From contig NZ_LAJG01000024.1 of the NCBI RefSeq assembly GCF_000970455.1, positions 124,001 through 188,000 of the forward strand: a DNA stretch of 64,000 nt, given 5' to 3'. This document shows positions 36,425-45,259 of the stretch, one piece after another (the first letter of the stretch is position 1; every line of letters begins with the position of its first letter). Under the pieces are notes generated by a model. That model was not told the DNA's origin and did not search any database. It worked only from the letters and a program-made list of their open reading frames with translations. Source of the stretch: Devosia soli (GTDB lineage: Bacteria > Pseudomonadota > Alphaproteobacteria > Rhizobiales > Devosiaceae). Both the position numbers and the translations under genes were made by a program.

Positions 36425-39400
36425 TCAGACGTCCAGCAGAAGCGTTACGATTTCGAAGGGGCGCAGCTTCAAGGTGACGCTATTGTCCTTGATTGGCAAA
36501 GGCTTGCTGGGCCCCTCTTCCATCAGGTTGACCGTCCGCACGCTCTTGACCTTGACCCCAAACCGTATCGTCGCCTCGGCGCGGATATTGGCGTGCTCGA
36601 AGACGCGCAGCACCAAGGCATCGGATTTTTCGGCCTTTTTCACCGTTTCGATGGTAACGTTATCCACGTCCACTTGGGCGAAGCTAAACTGGGCGAGTTC
36701 ACCAGCCTTCGCCGCCGAAGGCGTCAGATTGCCGATGACGGCGAGGGGGTTATTGAAGCGTTCGGCCGCGCGATGCACCTGGGCCAGATCCGCGACACCT
36801 TCATGGATGAAGAGCGCATAGCGGATGCGATGTTCGCCCAGATCGGCATCGGGCGCCGGGAAGGTCGAACCACGCACCAGTGTCAGGCGCACCGATTGCT
36901 CGTGGCAATCATAGGCGTATTTGCTGTCATTGATCAGCGCCGCGCCGAAGTCACTTTCCGAGATATCGACCCAGCGATGCATCGAGGCCTCGAAGCGGGC
37001 GCGGTCCCAGGTGGTGTTGCGATGGGTCGGCCGCTTGACGTGACCGAACTGGATTTCCGAGCGGATTTCGGAGGTGTTGAGATCGAACGGGAACTGGGCC
37101 TTGATGACCTGCGCCCGCTCCTGCCAGTCGATAAAGGTGTCGAACTCGACCTGACGTGCACCGGCGGCAAGCGAAATCACCTGTATGATCAATGACTTCT
37201 GGTATTTTCGCTCGACCCGGATAGCCGCGCGGTGCGGCCCGGTTTCCACAACCGAGATCTTGGTCGGGCAATCTGCCAGCGGCCAGAACTGCTCTTCGAA
37301 ATAGCGGTCGATATCCCAGGCGTCCCATTCCATGGGCTTATCTTCATAGGCAACGAGCCGGTTGGCCGTCTTGCCCGGCGTTAGCACATCGCGCTGCCGC
37401 TTCTTGTCGAAAATACCGGAAATCTCGCCTAATTTGTCGAAGTCGACGCGGATCATCTCGTTTTCGAGATGCTTTTCGGAGACCGAGACGCTGCTGGTCA
37501 TGACCAGCGGCCCTGCCACGACCTGCGCCGCGGTCCAGCCAAGCGCGGCGATATTGCGCACCGGCGCCACAGCTTCCGTGCTGCCATCTGCACGGGTGAT
37601 AGTCTGGATCGGCGTCGAGCCGCTTGCCGTCGCAAGACTATTGCCATCGGCCACCTGACCGAGGCTCACCAGCTCCGCGCGGTTCTGGCTCGTGAAATTG
37701 AGCACCCGAAGCTGATCCGTGCCAGGCTTGGCGAAAGCCTGTGCTGCCGCATGCCACGGCCCGTTCTGCGAGGCGAGGGTCGAGAAGATTTGGGCATATT
37801 CAGCGTCGCTATCGACATAGACTTCCGGAATGGACGTGCCCGGCAGGATGTCGTGGAACTGGTTGATCAGCACCAGCTCCCAAAATTCGGCAAGCGTTTC
37901 AGAGGGATAGGCATGGCCCGCCTGCGTTAAAGCCATGACGCCGACAAATTCGAGTTCCCGCAGACGCCGCTCGGCATTGCGGTTGTTCGCCTTGTTCTTG
38001 GCAACCGAGGTCAGCGTGCCGCGGTGATACTGCAGGTAAAGTTCGCCATTCCAGGTCGGGAATTTGGTCGGATTGGCGTCCATCGCCTTGCCCAGGCGAT
38101 CAAGGAAGGGGACGATCCCTTCGAGCTTCACCTTTGGCGCACCGGGAATGCCGCGTTCAAGCCGCGTGCCGCGCTCGATCATGGCGCGGGTCGGCCCGCC
38201 ACCGCCGTCGCCATAGCCATAGGACATGACGACTTCATTGTATGCGGCCTTGGGCTCGTATCGCTTCCACGCGCCCATGGTCTCGGAGACCGAAAGATCG
38301 CCGTTATAGGTCGTAAAAATCTGTTCGCTGTCATACCTTTGCGCAGTGATGAGCTGCGCCTTGGTCACTGTTCCGTCGATGCCGCGCCAGAAGAACGTGT
38401 CATAGGGATGCCGGTCGGTATCGTTCCAGGAAAGCTTCGAGGTCACGAAATATTCGAGCCCGGATTTCTCCATGATCTGCGGCAGGTTGGCCGAATAACC
38501 GAACGTGTCCGGCAGCCAGACCGTCTTCGGCGTCACCTTGAAATGCTCGATATGGAAGCGACGCCCGCGCATGATCTGGCGGACCAACGACTCGCCTGAA
38601 GCGATATTGACGTCCGGCTCCACCCACATGGCGCCTTCGATTTCGAACTGCCCGGACTTCACCCTCTTGAGCATGCGCTCCCAGATTTCGGGGTAGTCCT
38701 TCTTCAAGAAGTCGAAGAGCACCGACTGGTTGTACATGAAGACGAACTGCGGATATTCCTCCATCAGGGCAAGTACGGTCGCGAAGCTGCGCCCGGTCTT
38801 GTCGCGGGTATGCATCACGCGCCAGAGCCAGCCAACATCGAGATGGGTGGAGCCCACCGCTGTAATTTGCGGCTGCACTTCGGTATCGACGAGATCGTAG
38901 ATTTCCTTGGCGATTTTTTCAGCCGCGGGCAGGCTCGCCTCGAATTCCGGCGTATGCCCATCGCGCCGATCAAGCGCGCGCAGAGCGCGATCGACGATAT
39001 TCAAAATCGCCTGTCGCCGTGGATCGTTCTGATAGAGGCGAACCGCCACATCAAGCGGGGTCTGCAGGTCATAGTAAAGCTTCTCGGCGCGCTCATTGCG
39101 CACGAAGAAATCGACCTCGAACCCGACCAGAGGGCGATCGAAGAAGGTAAAGGCGTTGACGAGAATGATATGCTTGTTGCCCGGCTTGGCATTGCGCTCG
39201 ATCACCAGTTCGGTGTGATTGCCATCGATCGCCTGGGCAATCTTGCCGTCGAGATAAGCGAGACATTGCGGATCCGTCGCGCCTGGCCGATCCTGCCACT
39301 GGCTGGTGAAATGCGCGACGAAAACCTTACCCTTGGCTTCCTCGGGCACAGTGATTTCAGCGGCAAACCAGGTGTGTTCCTGATGCTTGGCCCAGACCGA

Positions 39401-39619
39401 ATGCCGGCCGAACTTTTCCCAAGTCCGCCAGTCGGCCTTCAGCGCCTCTGCAGCCGAAAAGCCATCGGCGCGCTGCACGTGCCACTGGAACGGCACATTG
39501 GCGAGCGGGGTACGGATCTTCTTTTCAAGGTCCTTGCATAGACGGAGGAGTTTTCCCTCCATCTTGAGGTCGTCGTCGAGAAGACCGAGTTTTGTCGATT
39601 GGGGGTTGGAATAGGTCAT
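36425..39619 (-). CDS. Alpha-mannosidase, glycoside hydrolase family 38
   Basis: 1064 residues, no signal peptide, so cytoplasmic. The catalytic domain starts near residue 250 with the zinc-binding HLDVGWLWRVMHTRDK; the nucleophile aspartate is in VWLPDTFGYSANLPQIMEKS. Further family parts are RQIMRGRRFHIEHFKV and QFHDILPGTSIPEVYVDSDA, followed by the GH38 C-terminal beta domains. It removes alpha-mannose from oligosaccharides or glycans. It lies inside an ABC importer operon under a LacI-family gene, so imported mannosides are the likely substrate. It overlaps the permease gene upstream by 4 bp. Confidence 0.94.
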   Translation of the reverse strand: MTYSNPQSTKLGLLDDDLKMEGKLLRLCKDLEKKIRTPLANVPFQWHVQRADGFSAAEALKADWRTWEKFGRHSVWAKHQEHTWFAAEITVPEEAKGKVFVAHFTSQWQDRPGATDPQCLAYLDGKIAQAIDGNHTELVIERNAKPGNKHIILVNAFTFFDRPLVGFEVDFFVRNERAEKLYYDLQTPLDVAVRLYQNDPRRQAILNIVDRALRALDRRDGHTPEFEASLPAAEKIAKEIYDLVDTEVQPQITAVGSTHLDVGWLWRVMHTRDKTGRSFATVLALMEEYPQFVFMYNQSVLFDFLKKDYPEIWERMLKRVKSGQFEIEGAMWVEPDVNIASGESLVRQIMRGRRFHIEHFKVTPKTVWLPDTFGYSANLPQIMEKSGLEYFVTSKLSWNDTDRHPYDTFFWRGIDGTVTKAQLITAQRYDSEQIFTTYNGDLSVSETMGAWKRYEPKAAYNEVVMSYGYGDGGGGPTRAMIERGTRLERGIPGAPKVKLEGIVPFLDRLGKAMDANPTKFPTWNGELYLQYHRGTLTSVAKNKANNRNAERRLRELEFVGVMALTQAGHAYPSETLAEFWELVLINQFHDILPGTSIPEVYVDSDAEYAQIFSTLASQNGPWHAAAQAFAKPGTDQLRVLNFTSQNRAELVSLGQVADGNSLATASGSTPIQTITRADGSTEAVAPVRNIAALGWTAAQVVAGPLVMTSSVSVSEKHLENEMIRVDFDKLGEISGIFDKKRQRDVLTPGKTANRLVAYEDKPMEWDAWDIDRYFEEQFWPLADCPTKISVVETGPHRAAIRVERKYQKSLIIQVISLAAGARQVEFDTFIDWQERAQVIKAQFPFDLNTSEIRSEIQFGHVKRPTHRNTTWDRARFEASMHRWVDISESDFGAALINDSKYAYDCHEQSVRLTLVRGSTFPAPDADLGEHRIRYALFIHEGVADLAQVHRAAERFNNPLAVIGNLTPSAAKAGELAQFSFAQVDVDNVTIETVKKAEKSDALVLRVFEHANIRAEATIRFGVKVKSVRTVNLMEEGPSKPLPIKDNSVTLKLRPFEIVTLLLDV

Positions 39620-40428
39620 CCTTTGACTCCGACACCGGCGAACCCTGTGTTCATGTTCCGCCGCAACAAGAAATAGACGGCGATGGCAGGCGCCGCATAG
39701 AGAATGGAAAAGGCCGTCAGGAAGCCATAGTTGATGGCGCCTTGTTGGCCGAACGCTGCATAGAGCCCCACCGACATCGGAAAGGCATCCTGCACGCGCG
39801 CAAAGATCAGCGGCAGCAGGAACTCGTTCCAGGCTCCCGTGAAGCTGAAGAACCAGACCACCGCGATCCCCGCGCGCGACATGGGCAATACGATTTTCGT
39901 GACGATCTGAAGAAGGCTCGCGCCTTCCACATAGGCCGCTTCTTCAAGCTCGATCGGCACCGTGTCAAAGAAATTCTTGAGGAGCAGCAGCGTGAAAGGC
40001 AAATTGAGAATGGTCAGCGCGATGATAACGCCAAGCTGATTGAGGAGGCCCGAGCGCTGCGCCGCAAAGTAGAGCGGCACGAGCACGCCTGCCGATGGCA
40101 ACATGCGCAGAAGGACGAGCGTCCAGAGAAAGGCATTGCGTCCCGGAATACGCAGGCGTGATAGCGGATAGGCCGCTGAAATCCCAACGACGACCGAAAG
40201 CGTCGCCGTGCCCGCCGCGATGATGATCGAATTGAAAAACTGCCGCCCGGCATTGCCGCTCACCGCGAGCCCAAAGTTGTCGAAGCCGAAGGCTTTCGGG
40301 ATTTCGAGCTGACCGGTCGAGAGCGGATTGAAGGCGTTTAGTATCAGCCAGGAAAAGGGGCTGACCCAGATCACGGCCATGAAAGTCAACGCAATGGCGG
40401 TCAGGCGCGAGGTGCCGGTATTGTCCAT
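39616..40428 (-). CDS. Carbohydrate ABC transporter permease (MalG-like)
   Basis: 270 residues from ATG 40428, which shares one base (TAATG) with the stop of the first permease gene; the frame before it overlaps that gene and is not coding. Six membrane segments and the ATPase-contact loop EEAAYVEGASLLQIVTKIVL (EAA motif) are present. It is the second half of the importer's channel. Its stop overlaps the mannosidase start (ATGA). Confidence 0.92.
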   Translation of the reverse strand: MDNTGTSRLTAIALTFMAVIWVSPFSWLILNAFNPLSTGQLEIPKAFGFDNFGLAVSGNAGRQFFNSIIIAAGTATLSVVVGISAAYPLSRLRIPGRNAFLWTLVLLRMLPSAGVLVPLYFAAQRSGLLNQLGVIIALTILNLPFTLLLLKNFFDTVPIELEEAAYVEGASLLQIVTKIVLPMSRAGIAVVWFFSFTGAWNEFLLPLIFARVQDAFPMSVGLYAAFGQQGAINYGFLTAFSILYAAPAIAVYFLLRRNMNTGFAGVGVKG

Positions 40429-41318
40429 TATTTCGGCTCCCGCAGAAGACGAAGATAGAAGAGTGACAGGAAGCCGACGATCAGCAGCATGGCGACCGAG
40501 ATCGCCGAGCCAAAGCCCAGATTGCCGCGCGAAAAGCTCTGATTGTAGAGGAAGACGGCGAGCGTTTCCGTCTGCCGCCCCGGCCCGCCGCCAGTCATCG
40601 CAAAGATCAGCGGGAAGTATGTAAAGGTCCAGATGGTGATGAAGAGCATATTGGTCGCGATATGCGGCCGGATGATCGGCAATTGCACCAGCCATATGCG
40701 CTGGAACGGGGTTGCGCCATCGACCTTGGCTGCTTCCACGACTTCACGGCTGACCGAATCGAGCGCAGCGGAAAACAGCAGGTAGGACCAAGCCGTGCCC
40801 TTCCAGATATTGGCGATGGTCACGACCGGCAGGGCGTAACTGTTGATGAAATTGATCGGCGGGAAGCCGAGCGGCACGACGATCAATTGGTTGATGAGGC
40901 CCGTCTGGCTTGTCGTCGCCGACCAAAGAAACGCCGCAACGATATCGGGCAAAAGCCAGCCAAGCATGATGCAGACTTCGACCACCGTGCGCAGTGTCGA
41001 TTGCGTGCCGCGCAGCGTCGCCGCAAGCAGGAACCCCAGCACCGATTGGCCGACAATGGCCGAGAAGAAAACGAAGATAACCGTGGTCCAGAGCGATTCA
41101 AGAAAACCCCGGCGGGTAAAAAGCCGCTCGAAATTCTCAAGCCCGACCCAGCTCCACTCGACGCTCTTGCGACCGACGAGCGCGAGATCGGTGAACGAAA
41201 AGGCAAAGGCCCAGGCGGTAAAATAAAGCAGCGCGCAGATCAGGACGATGGCGGGCAACATGCCGATGATCAGCACGGTCAGATTGCCGGTGAGCCAAGG
41301 ATTAACCTGATTTTTCAT
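40428..41318 (-). CDS. Carbohydrate ABC transporter permease (MalF/UgpA-like)
   Basis: 296 residues, inner membrane. The EAA loop reads EVVEAAKVDGATPFQRIWLV, followed by LPIIRPHIATNMLFITIWTF. It pairs with the permease encoded next. It lies 128 bp downstream of the binding-protein gene; that gap shows no gene, and contains GC-rich sequence that could hold an attenuating hairpin, as is common after binding-protein genes. Confidence 0.92.
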   Translation of the reverse strand: MKNQVNPWLTGNLTVLIIGMLPAIVLICALLYFTAWAFAFSFTDLALVGRKSVEWSWVGLENFERLFTRRGFLESLWTTVIFVFFSAIVGQSVLGFLLAATLRGTQSTLRTVVEVCIMLGWLLPDIVAAFLWSATTSQTGLINQLIVVPLGFPPINFINSYALPVVTIANIWKGTAWSYLLFSAALDSVSREVVEAAKVDGATPFQRIWLVQLPIIRPHIATNMLFITIWTFTYFPLIFAMTGGGPGRQTETLAVFLYNQSFSRGNLGFGSAISVAMLLIVGFLSLFYLRLLREPK

Positions 41319-41446
41319 GGATTTTTCTCACTGGCAGAAAGCCGGTCGCGCATCCCGCGTCAGCCCCATGGGGCCACAATCGAGAATAAACCCCCGTCAC
41401 GGCGGCACCCGGAGGACATTTGGGCGCCGCCGCGTCGGGAGGAACC

Positions 41447-42763
41447 TTACTCGTAAGTGATCACGTTCTCTTCGCCGAACTCGTCGACCAGAGCATCGTG
41501 GTAAGTCTGAATGGCTTCCTCGACCGATACGCCGTCCAGAATATCAGATGTTGCCTGCTGGATAAGGGCAGAGACAGTCTGATAGCCGGGAACGGTATCG
41601 CGGCCCGTCGTATCGGCTGCCAGTTTGGTCGCTTCGGCAAGGAAGGGGTCGGCGGTATATTCCGGAGACTCAGAGATATCGGTACGGACCGCCATGCGGT
41701 GATTGGCGAGCGTCCAGGCCTTGAAGTTGGCTTCGTCGAAAATCGCCGTCACGAGCTTGAAGGCCATATCCTTGTCGGCCGCATTGGCATTGATGCCAAG
41801 CGTCCATCCGCCCGAAATATTGGTCGTGGTCTTGGCGCCCGGCTCGCCCGAACCCGGCCATGGCGTCCAGGCGACCTGTGCGTCTCGGTCTTCGCGGCTC
41901 GGCGGGTTGTTGCAATCCCACAGGCACGCATCTTCCCATGAGCCGGAGGCGAGAATGCCTAGCTGATCGTCGGCAAGCGCCTGACGAACCGCAGCGGAAA
42001 TGTCAGTCGCGTAGTTCAGGTCTGCCGGGTTGAGTTCCTTTTCCACATAGACCTGGTGATAAAGATCGAACGTGCGGCGAAGCGCCGGGCTGTCGCCGAT
42101 CCACTGATTGGTTTCGCGGTTGAGGAGGCGATTGCGATCGCCCTCGGGCACATCGGCACCGAGCAGAGCCATGTAGACGCCCTGCATGGTGGTCGCTTCG
42201 CCCTGCTTAATGCCGGCGGGAAGCTGGAAGGGGTATTGCACCCCGGCTTCCTTGAGCTTGGTCGCGGCATCGAGAACATCTGCCCAGGTCTTGGGCTGCC
42301 ACGGCGTCGGGATGCCGGCCTTTTCGAAATTGGACAGATCGTACCAGAGCATGCGCACGTCGGTGTCGGTGGGCAGCGCATAGACTTCGCCCTGATAGGA
42401 CGCGACTTCGAGAAGGCCGGGCAGATAATATTGGAACTGGTCCCAGCCCCCGAGTTGCTCCTTGAGCGGATGGAGATAACCGGCCGAAGCCAGTTCGCTC
42501 ACCATGAAGCTATCGATCAGATTGACGTCCGCTGCGGTGCCGGCGCTGAGATCGAGCGCGATGCGCTGGTCATAGCCTTGGCCCGGAAGCTTGATGGCGT
42601 TGACGGTTTCGCCCGTCTCGGCTTCGAATTTTTCGATGCCTGCCTCAATCAGGGCCGCAAAGGATTCCATGTACATGACCGACACTTCGGCACGTGCCGG
42701 AATGGCGGATGCGGCCATGAGCGACATGGCAGCCACCGTCGTCAGAAAACCCGTCCTGAGCAT
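41447..42763 (-). CDS. Carbohydrate ABC transporter binding protein (family 1 extracellular)
   Basis: 438 residues from ATG 42763, after AGGAGG at 5-6 bp. Signal peptide GFLTTVAAMSLMAASAIPAR is cut after ARA. The mature protein has the family 1 sugar-binding form: VMYMESFAALIEAGIEKFEA, ALPTDTDVRMLWYDLSNFEK, and GGWTLGINANAADKDMAFKL in the C-lobe. It first captures the glycoside in the periplasm for the MalF/MalG-like permeases. It heads the leftward operon and faces the LacI gene across a control region with two candidate operators. Confidence 0.92.
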   Translation of the reverse strand: MLRTGFLTTVAAMSLMAASAIPARAEVSVMYMESFAALIEAGIEKFEAETGETVNAIKLPGQGYDQRIALDLSAGTAADVNLIDSFMVSELASAGYLHPLKEQLGGWDQFQYYLPGLLEVASYQGEVYALPTDTDVRMLWYDLSNFEKAGIPTPWQPKTWADVLDAATKLKEAGVQYPFQLPAGIKQGEATTMQGVYMALLGADVPEGDRNRLLNRETNQWIGDSPALRRTFDLYHQVYVEKELNPADLNYATDISAAVRQALADDQLGILASGSWEDACLWDCNNPPSREDRDAQVAWTPWPGSGEPGAKTTTNISGGWTLGINANAADKDMAFKLVTAIFDEANFKAWTLANHRMAVRTDISESPEYTADPFLAEATKLAADTTGRDTVPGYQTVSALIQQATSDILDGVSVEEAIQTYHDALVDEFGEENVITYE

Positions 42764-42853
42764 CAACTCCTCCTTTGCTGCTCTTGCCGCCCGGAAGGTG
42801 CGGCCCGGATTGGAAACTCCTCGTTCCGATCCGCCGACAGGTAAGCACAGGGT

Positions 42854-42867
42854 GTGCAACGTTGCAA
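42854..42867. promoter_or_regulatory. Candidate LacI-family operator O1
   Basis: GTGCAACGTTGCAA matches the palindrome TTGCAACGTTGCAA at 13 of 14 positions, with the central CG typical of LacI-family operators. It lies 91 bp upstream of the binding-protein start, between the divergent importer operon and LacI gene. Confidence 0.6.
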
Positions 42868-42971
42868 TTGTATTTCATCATTCGTCACCCATACTGACCC
42901 TTCGCATTTTTTGCATATAGATTTCCGCTGCTTACAAAATCCATATCGATTTCGCTGGCATCGCTTGGTTA

Positions 42972-42985
42972 ATAAAACGTTGCAA
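42972..42985. promoter_or_regulatory. Candidate LacI-family operator O2 (one good half-site)
   Basis: ATAAAACGTTGCAA: the right half CGTTGCAA equals that of O1, the left half is degenerate. It is 118 bp from O1 (about eleven helical turns) and 55 bp before the LacI gene start, a spacing that would allow looping and autoregulation. Confidence 0.4.
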
Positions 42986-43039
42986 ATAATTTGGCATTGG
43001 TTTGAGCGCGGTGACGTGTAAAATTGAGCAGCCCCCACC

Positions 43040-44068
43040 ATGAGCCAGACTATCTTGACCAAACCAGCCGCAGGCGGAAGACGCGTTACGCTCAAGACGA
43101 TCGCCGAGATGACCGGGCTCAGCCTCTCGACGGTTTCCCTATCGCTGCGCGGCGGCACGACCCTAAAGCAGGAGACGCGGGACAAGGTCAACGAGGCGGC
43201 CAAGGCGCTTGGTTATGTGCCGGATCGCGCCGGTGTGCGTCTGCGTACGGGCAAGACCAATGTCATTGCGCTCGTGCTCGATGGCGCCGAGGATTCGATC
43301 GATTTTGCACGCAACATGATCCAGGGGATCGGACAGGCTATCCAGGGAACGCGCTACCACCTGACGGTCATTCCCGAATTCGAGCGGCATCTCAACACTA
43401 GCACAATCGACAATATTCTGACCAATCGCACCGCGGACGGCGTCATCATCACCCATACCGGGCCGCGCGATCCGCGCGTGCAGATGATGATCGACGCCGA
43501 TTTCCCCTTTGTCAGCCACGGCCGCACGGAGTTTTACACGCCGCACGCCTATCACGACTTTCATTCCGAAGAATTCGCCGCGATGGCGGTGCAGCGCCTC
43601 GCCGAGAAAGGCTGCAAGAGCGTGCTCCTGGTTATCGGCGATGACCGGACCACCAATTACCACAACATCGTCACGAGCTTCCGCAGGGCCGCAGCGCGAG
43701 CCGGCATCGAGGCGCGCGTGCTCGAAGGCACAGTCAAGATGACCCCGGCCGAGATGCGTCGCAAGGGCATCGAACTTGCCGGTGAAGAGGGCCGGCCCGA
43801 GGGCATCATCAGCGACAGCGAAACACGCACCATTGCCCTTGTGGGCGGCCTTGCCGAAGGCGGCGTCAAGCTCGGGCGTGACATGCAACTGATCTACAAG
43901 CAGACCTCAGGCATCCTGCCGACGCTCTTTCCGGACATGGACAGTATCCGCGAGGATGTGTTTGCCGCAGGGGGCGAACTCACGCGGCTGCTGTTGCAGC
44001 GGATCGAAGGCGTGCCTGTCGCCGAGCTCCAGACCCTTGCCGAACCGCAGCCCCACTGGCGCAGCTAG
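43040..44068 (+). CDS. LacI-family regulator of the mannoside importer operon
   Basis: 342 residues. Helix-turn-helix: TLKTIAEMTGLSLSTVSLSL; hinge GYVPDRAGVRLRTGKTNVIA; then a periplasmic-binding-like effector domain ending near VPVAELQTLAEPQPHWRS. It is divergent from the binding-protein gene, with two candidate operators between. It is a paralog of the LacI protein at 4886-5944 (same hinge pattern). The effector is probably a mannoside or related sugar. Its 3' end overlaps the end of opgC by 4 bp, tail to tail. Confidence 0.92.
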   Translation: MSQTILTKPAAGGRRVTLKTIAEMTGLSLSTVSLSLRGGTTLKQETRDKVNEAAKALGYVPDRAGVRLRTGKTNVIALVLDGAEDSIDFARNMIQGIGQAIQGTRYHLTVIPEFERHLNTSTIDNILTNRTADGVIITHTGPRDPRVQMMIDADFPFVSHGRTEFYTPHAYHDFHSEEFAAMAVQRLAEKGCKSVLLVIGDDRTTNYHNIVTSFRRAAARAGIEARVLEGTVKMTPAEMRRKGIELAGEEGRPEGIISDSETRTIALVGGLAEGGVKLGRDMQLIYKQTSGILPTLFPDMDSIREDVFAAGGELTRLLLQRIEGVPVAELQTLAEPQPHWRS

Positions 44069-45231
44069 CCGGCCTTGGCCTTGAGGGCCGCACGCATGGC
44101 GACAGTGTGATTGAGCGCATAGGCCAGGCCCAACTGCACAAGCAACCCGAAAGCCAGCAGGAAGCCGTCGCTGACGTCGTTTCCGGGATTGGCGAATTTT
44201 ATGGCCTGGAAAAGCAGGCTCAGCGCCGTACCCGTCGCAAAGACCGCAAGCCCCTGGCGGCCCATCGCCCGCAATGGCGCTGCCCAGCGCGAGGCAGCGA
44301 CGCGTTGCATGGCAGGGATCGATGCCAGAACGTAAAACAGCGCCAAGGCGTGCAGAAGTCTCGGCAGGCTTAAAAAGGTCTTGTCGAAGGAATGGATATG
44401 AAACGGCGCCCCGGCCTTCCACAACAGATGGAGGCCGTAATTACCGGCCTGACCGACCGGTGGAACTTTGACCCAAAGCACAACGAGAATGAGAAAGGCG
44501 AGCGCTGCGAGAAAGGCCAAAGGATTGGTGGGGAAGAAACGCTTGCCCTGCTTCATGCCCATGCCGGCGATGAGCCCGATGACGAATATCAGCTGCCAGG
44601 AAAGCGGGTTGAAGAACCAGCCGCCTGAATTGGGGTAATTGGGGAAGTTGAGACGGAACAGCCCGGCCGCGCCCCAGACGAGAAGCGACCCAGCCAGCAG
44701 CCAATAGGGCTTTTTCAGCCCCACCATGATCAGGGCCGGCGTGGCTAGGAGCAGCGTCAGGTAAAGCGGCAGAATATTGAGATAGCCGAACTGATGCGTC
44801 AGGAGCGGGATGCCGATCAGCACGCCCAGGGGCTCGCGTGAGAGCGGCCTCAAATTATTGGTCAGCAGCAGCTCATAAAGGCCGAACCAATGGGCCGCCG
44901 CGGCGAACGTTCCGAGGAAAATGAAGGTCAGCGTCAGATGGACGAAATAGAGCTGCCGGGCGCGCGCCCATGGCCGGGCGATCGAGAGCCACAGCGGCAT
45001 CTTCTTGAGGAATGAACCGGAATAAGCGAGCCCGGCCGCGACCCCGGACATGAAGACAAAAGCCTCCGCCGCGTCGGAAAAGCCGTAATTTCGGTTGGTG
45101 AAGAGCTCGTAGACCGTACCCGGCACGTGGTTGATGAAGATCATCACCAGAGACAGGCCGCGGAACATGTCGAGGCGCTCGTCCCGGGCGCCAGGCGGCA
45201 ATGGCGCAGGACCGGCGATAATCGCACGCAT
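44065..45231 (-). CDS. opgC: OpgC protein, glucan succinyl-substitution acyltransferase
   Basis: 388 residues from ATG 45231, which has GGGAG about 11 bp upstream; starts at 45273 and 45291 would overlap opgH and lack a site. The protein has about ten membrane segments and the OpgC family stretches RDERLDMFRGLSLVMIFINH, GFSDAAEAFVFMSGVAAGLA, and LLTHQFGYLNILPLYLTLLL. OpgC transfers succinyl groups to osmoregulated periplasmic glucans. It follows opgH by 28 bp. Confidence 0.9.
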   Translation of the reverse strand: MRAIIAGPAPLPPGARDERLDMFRGLSLVMIFINHVPGTVYELFTNRNYGFSDAAEAFVFMSGVAAGLAYSGSFLKKMPLWLSIARPWARARQLYFVHLTLTFIFLGTFAAAAHWFGLYELLLTNNLRPLSREPLGVLIGIPLLTHQFGYLNILPLYLTLLLATPALIMVGLKKPYWLLAGSLLVWGAAGLFRLNFPNYPNSGGWFFNPLSWQLIFVIGLIAGMGMKQGKRFFPTNPLAFLAALAFLILVVLWVKVPPVGQAGNYGLHLLWKAGAPFHIHSFDKTFLSLPRLLHALALFYVLASIPAMQRVAASRWAAPLRAMGRQGLAVFATGTALSLLFQAIKFANPGNDVSDGFLLAFGLLVQLGLAYALNHTVAMRAALKAKAG

Positions 45232-45259
45232 AAATGAAATGCGCTCCCAAAGGAGCGGC

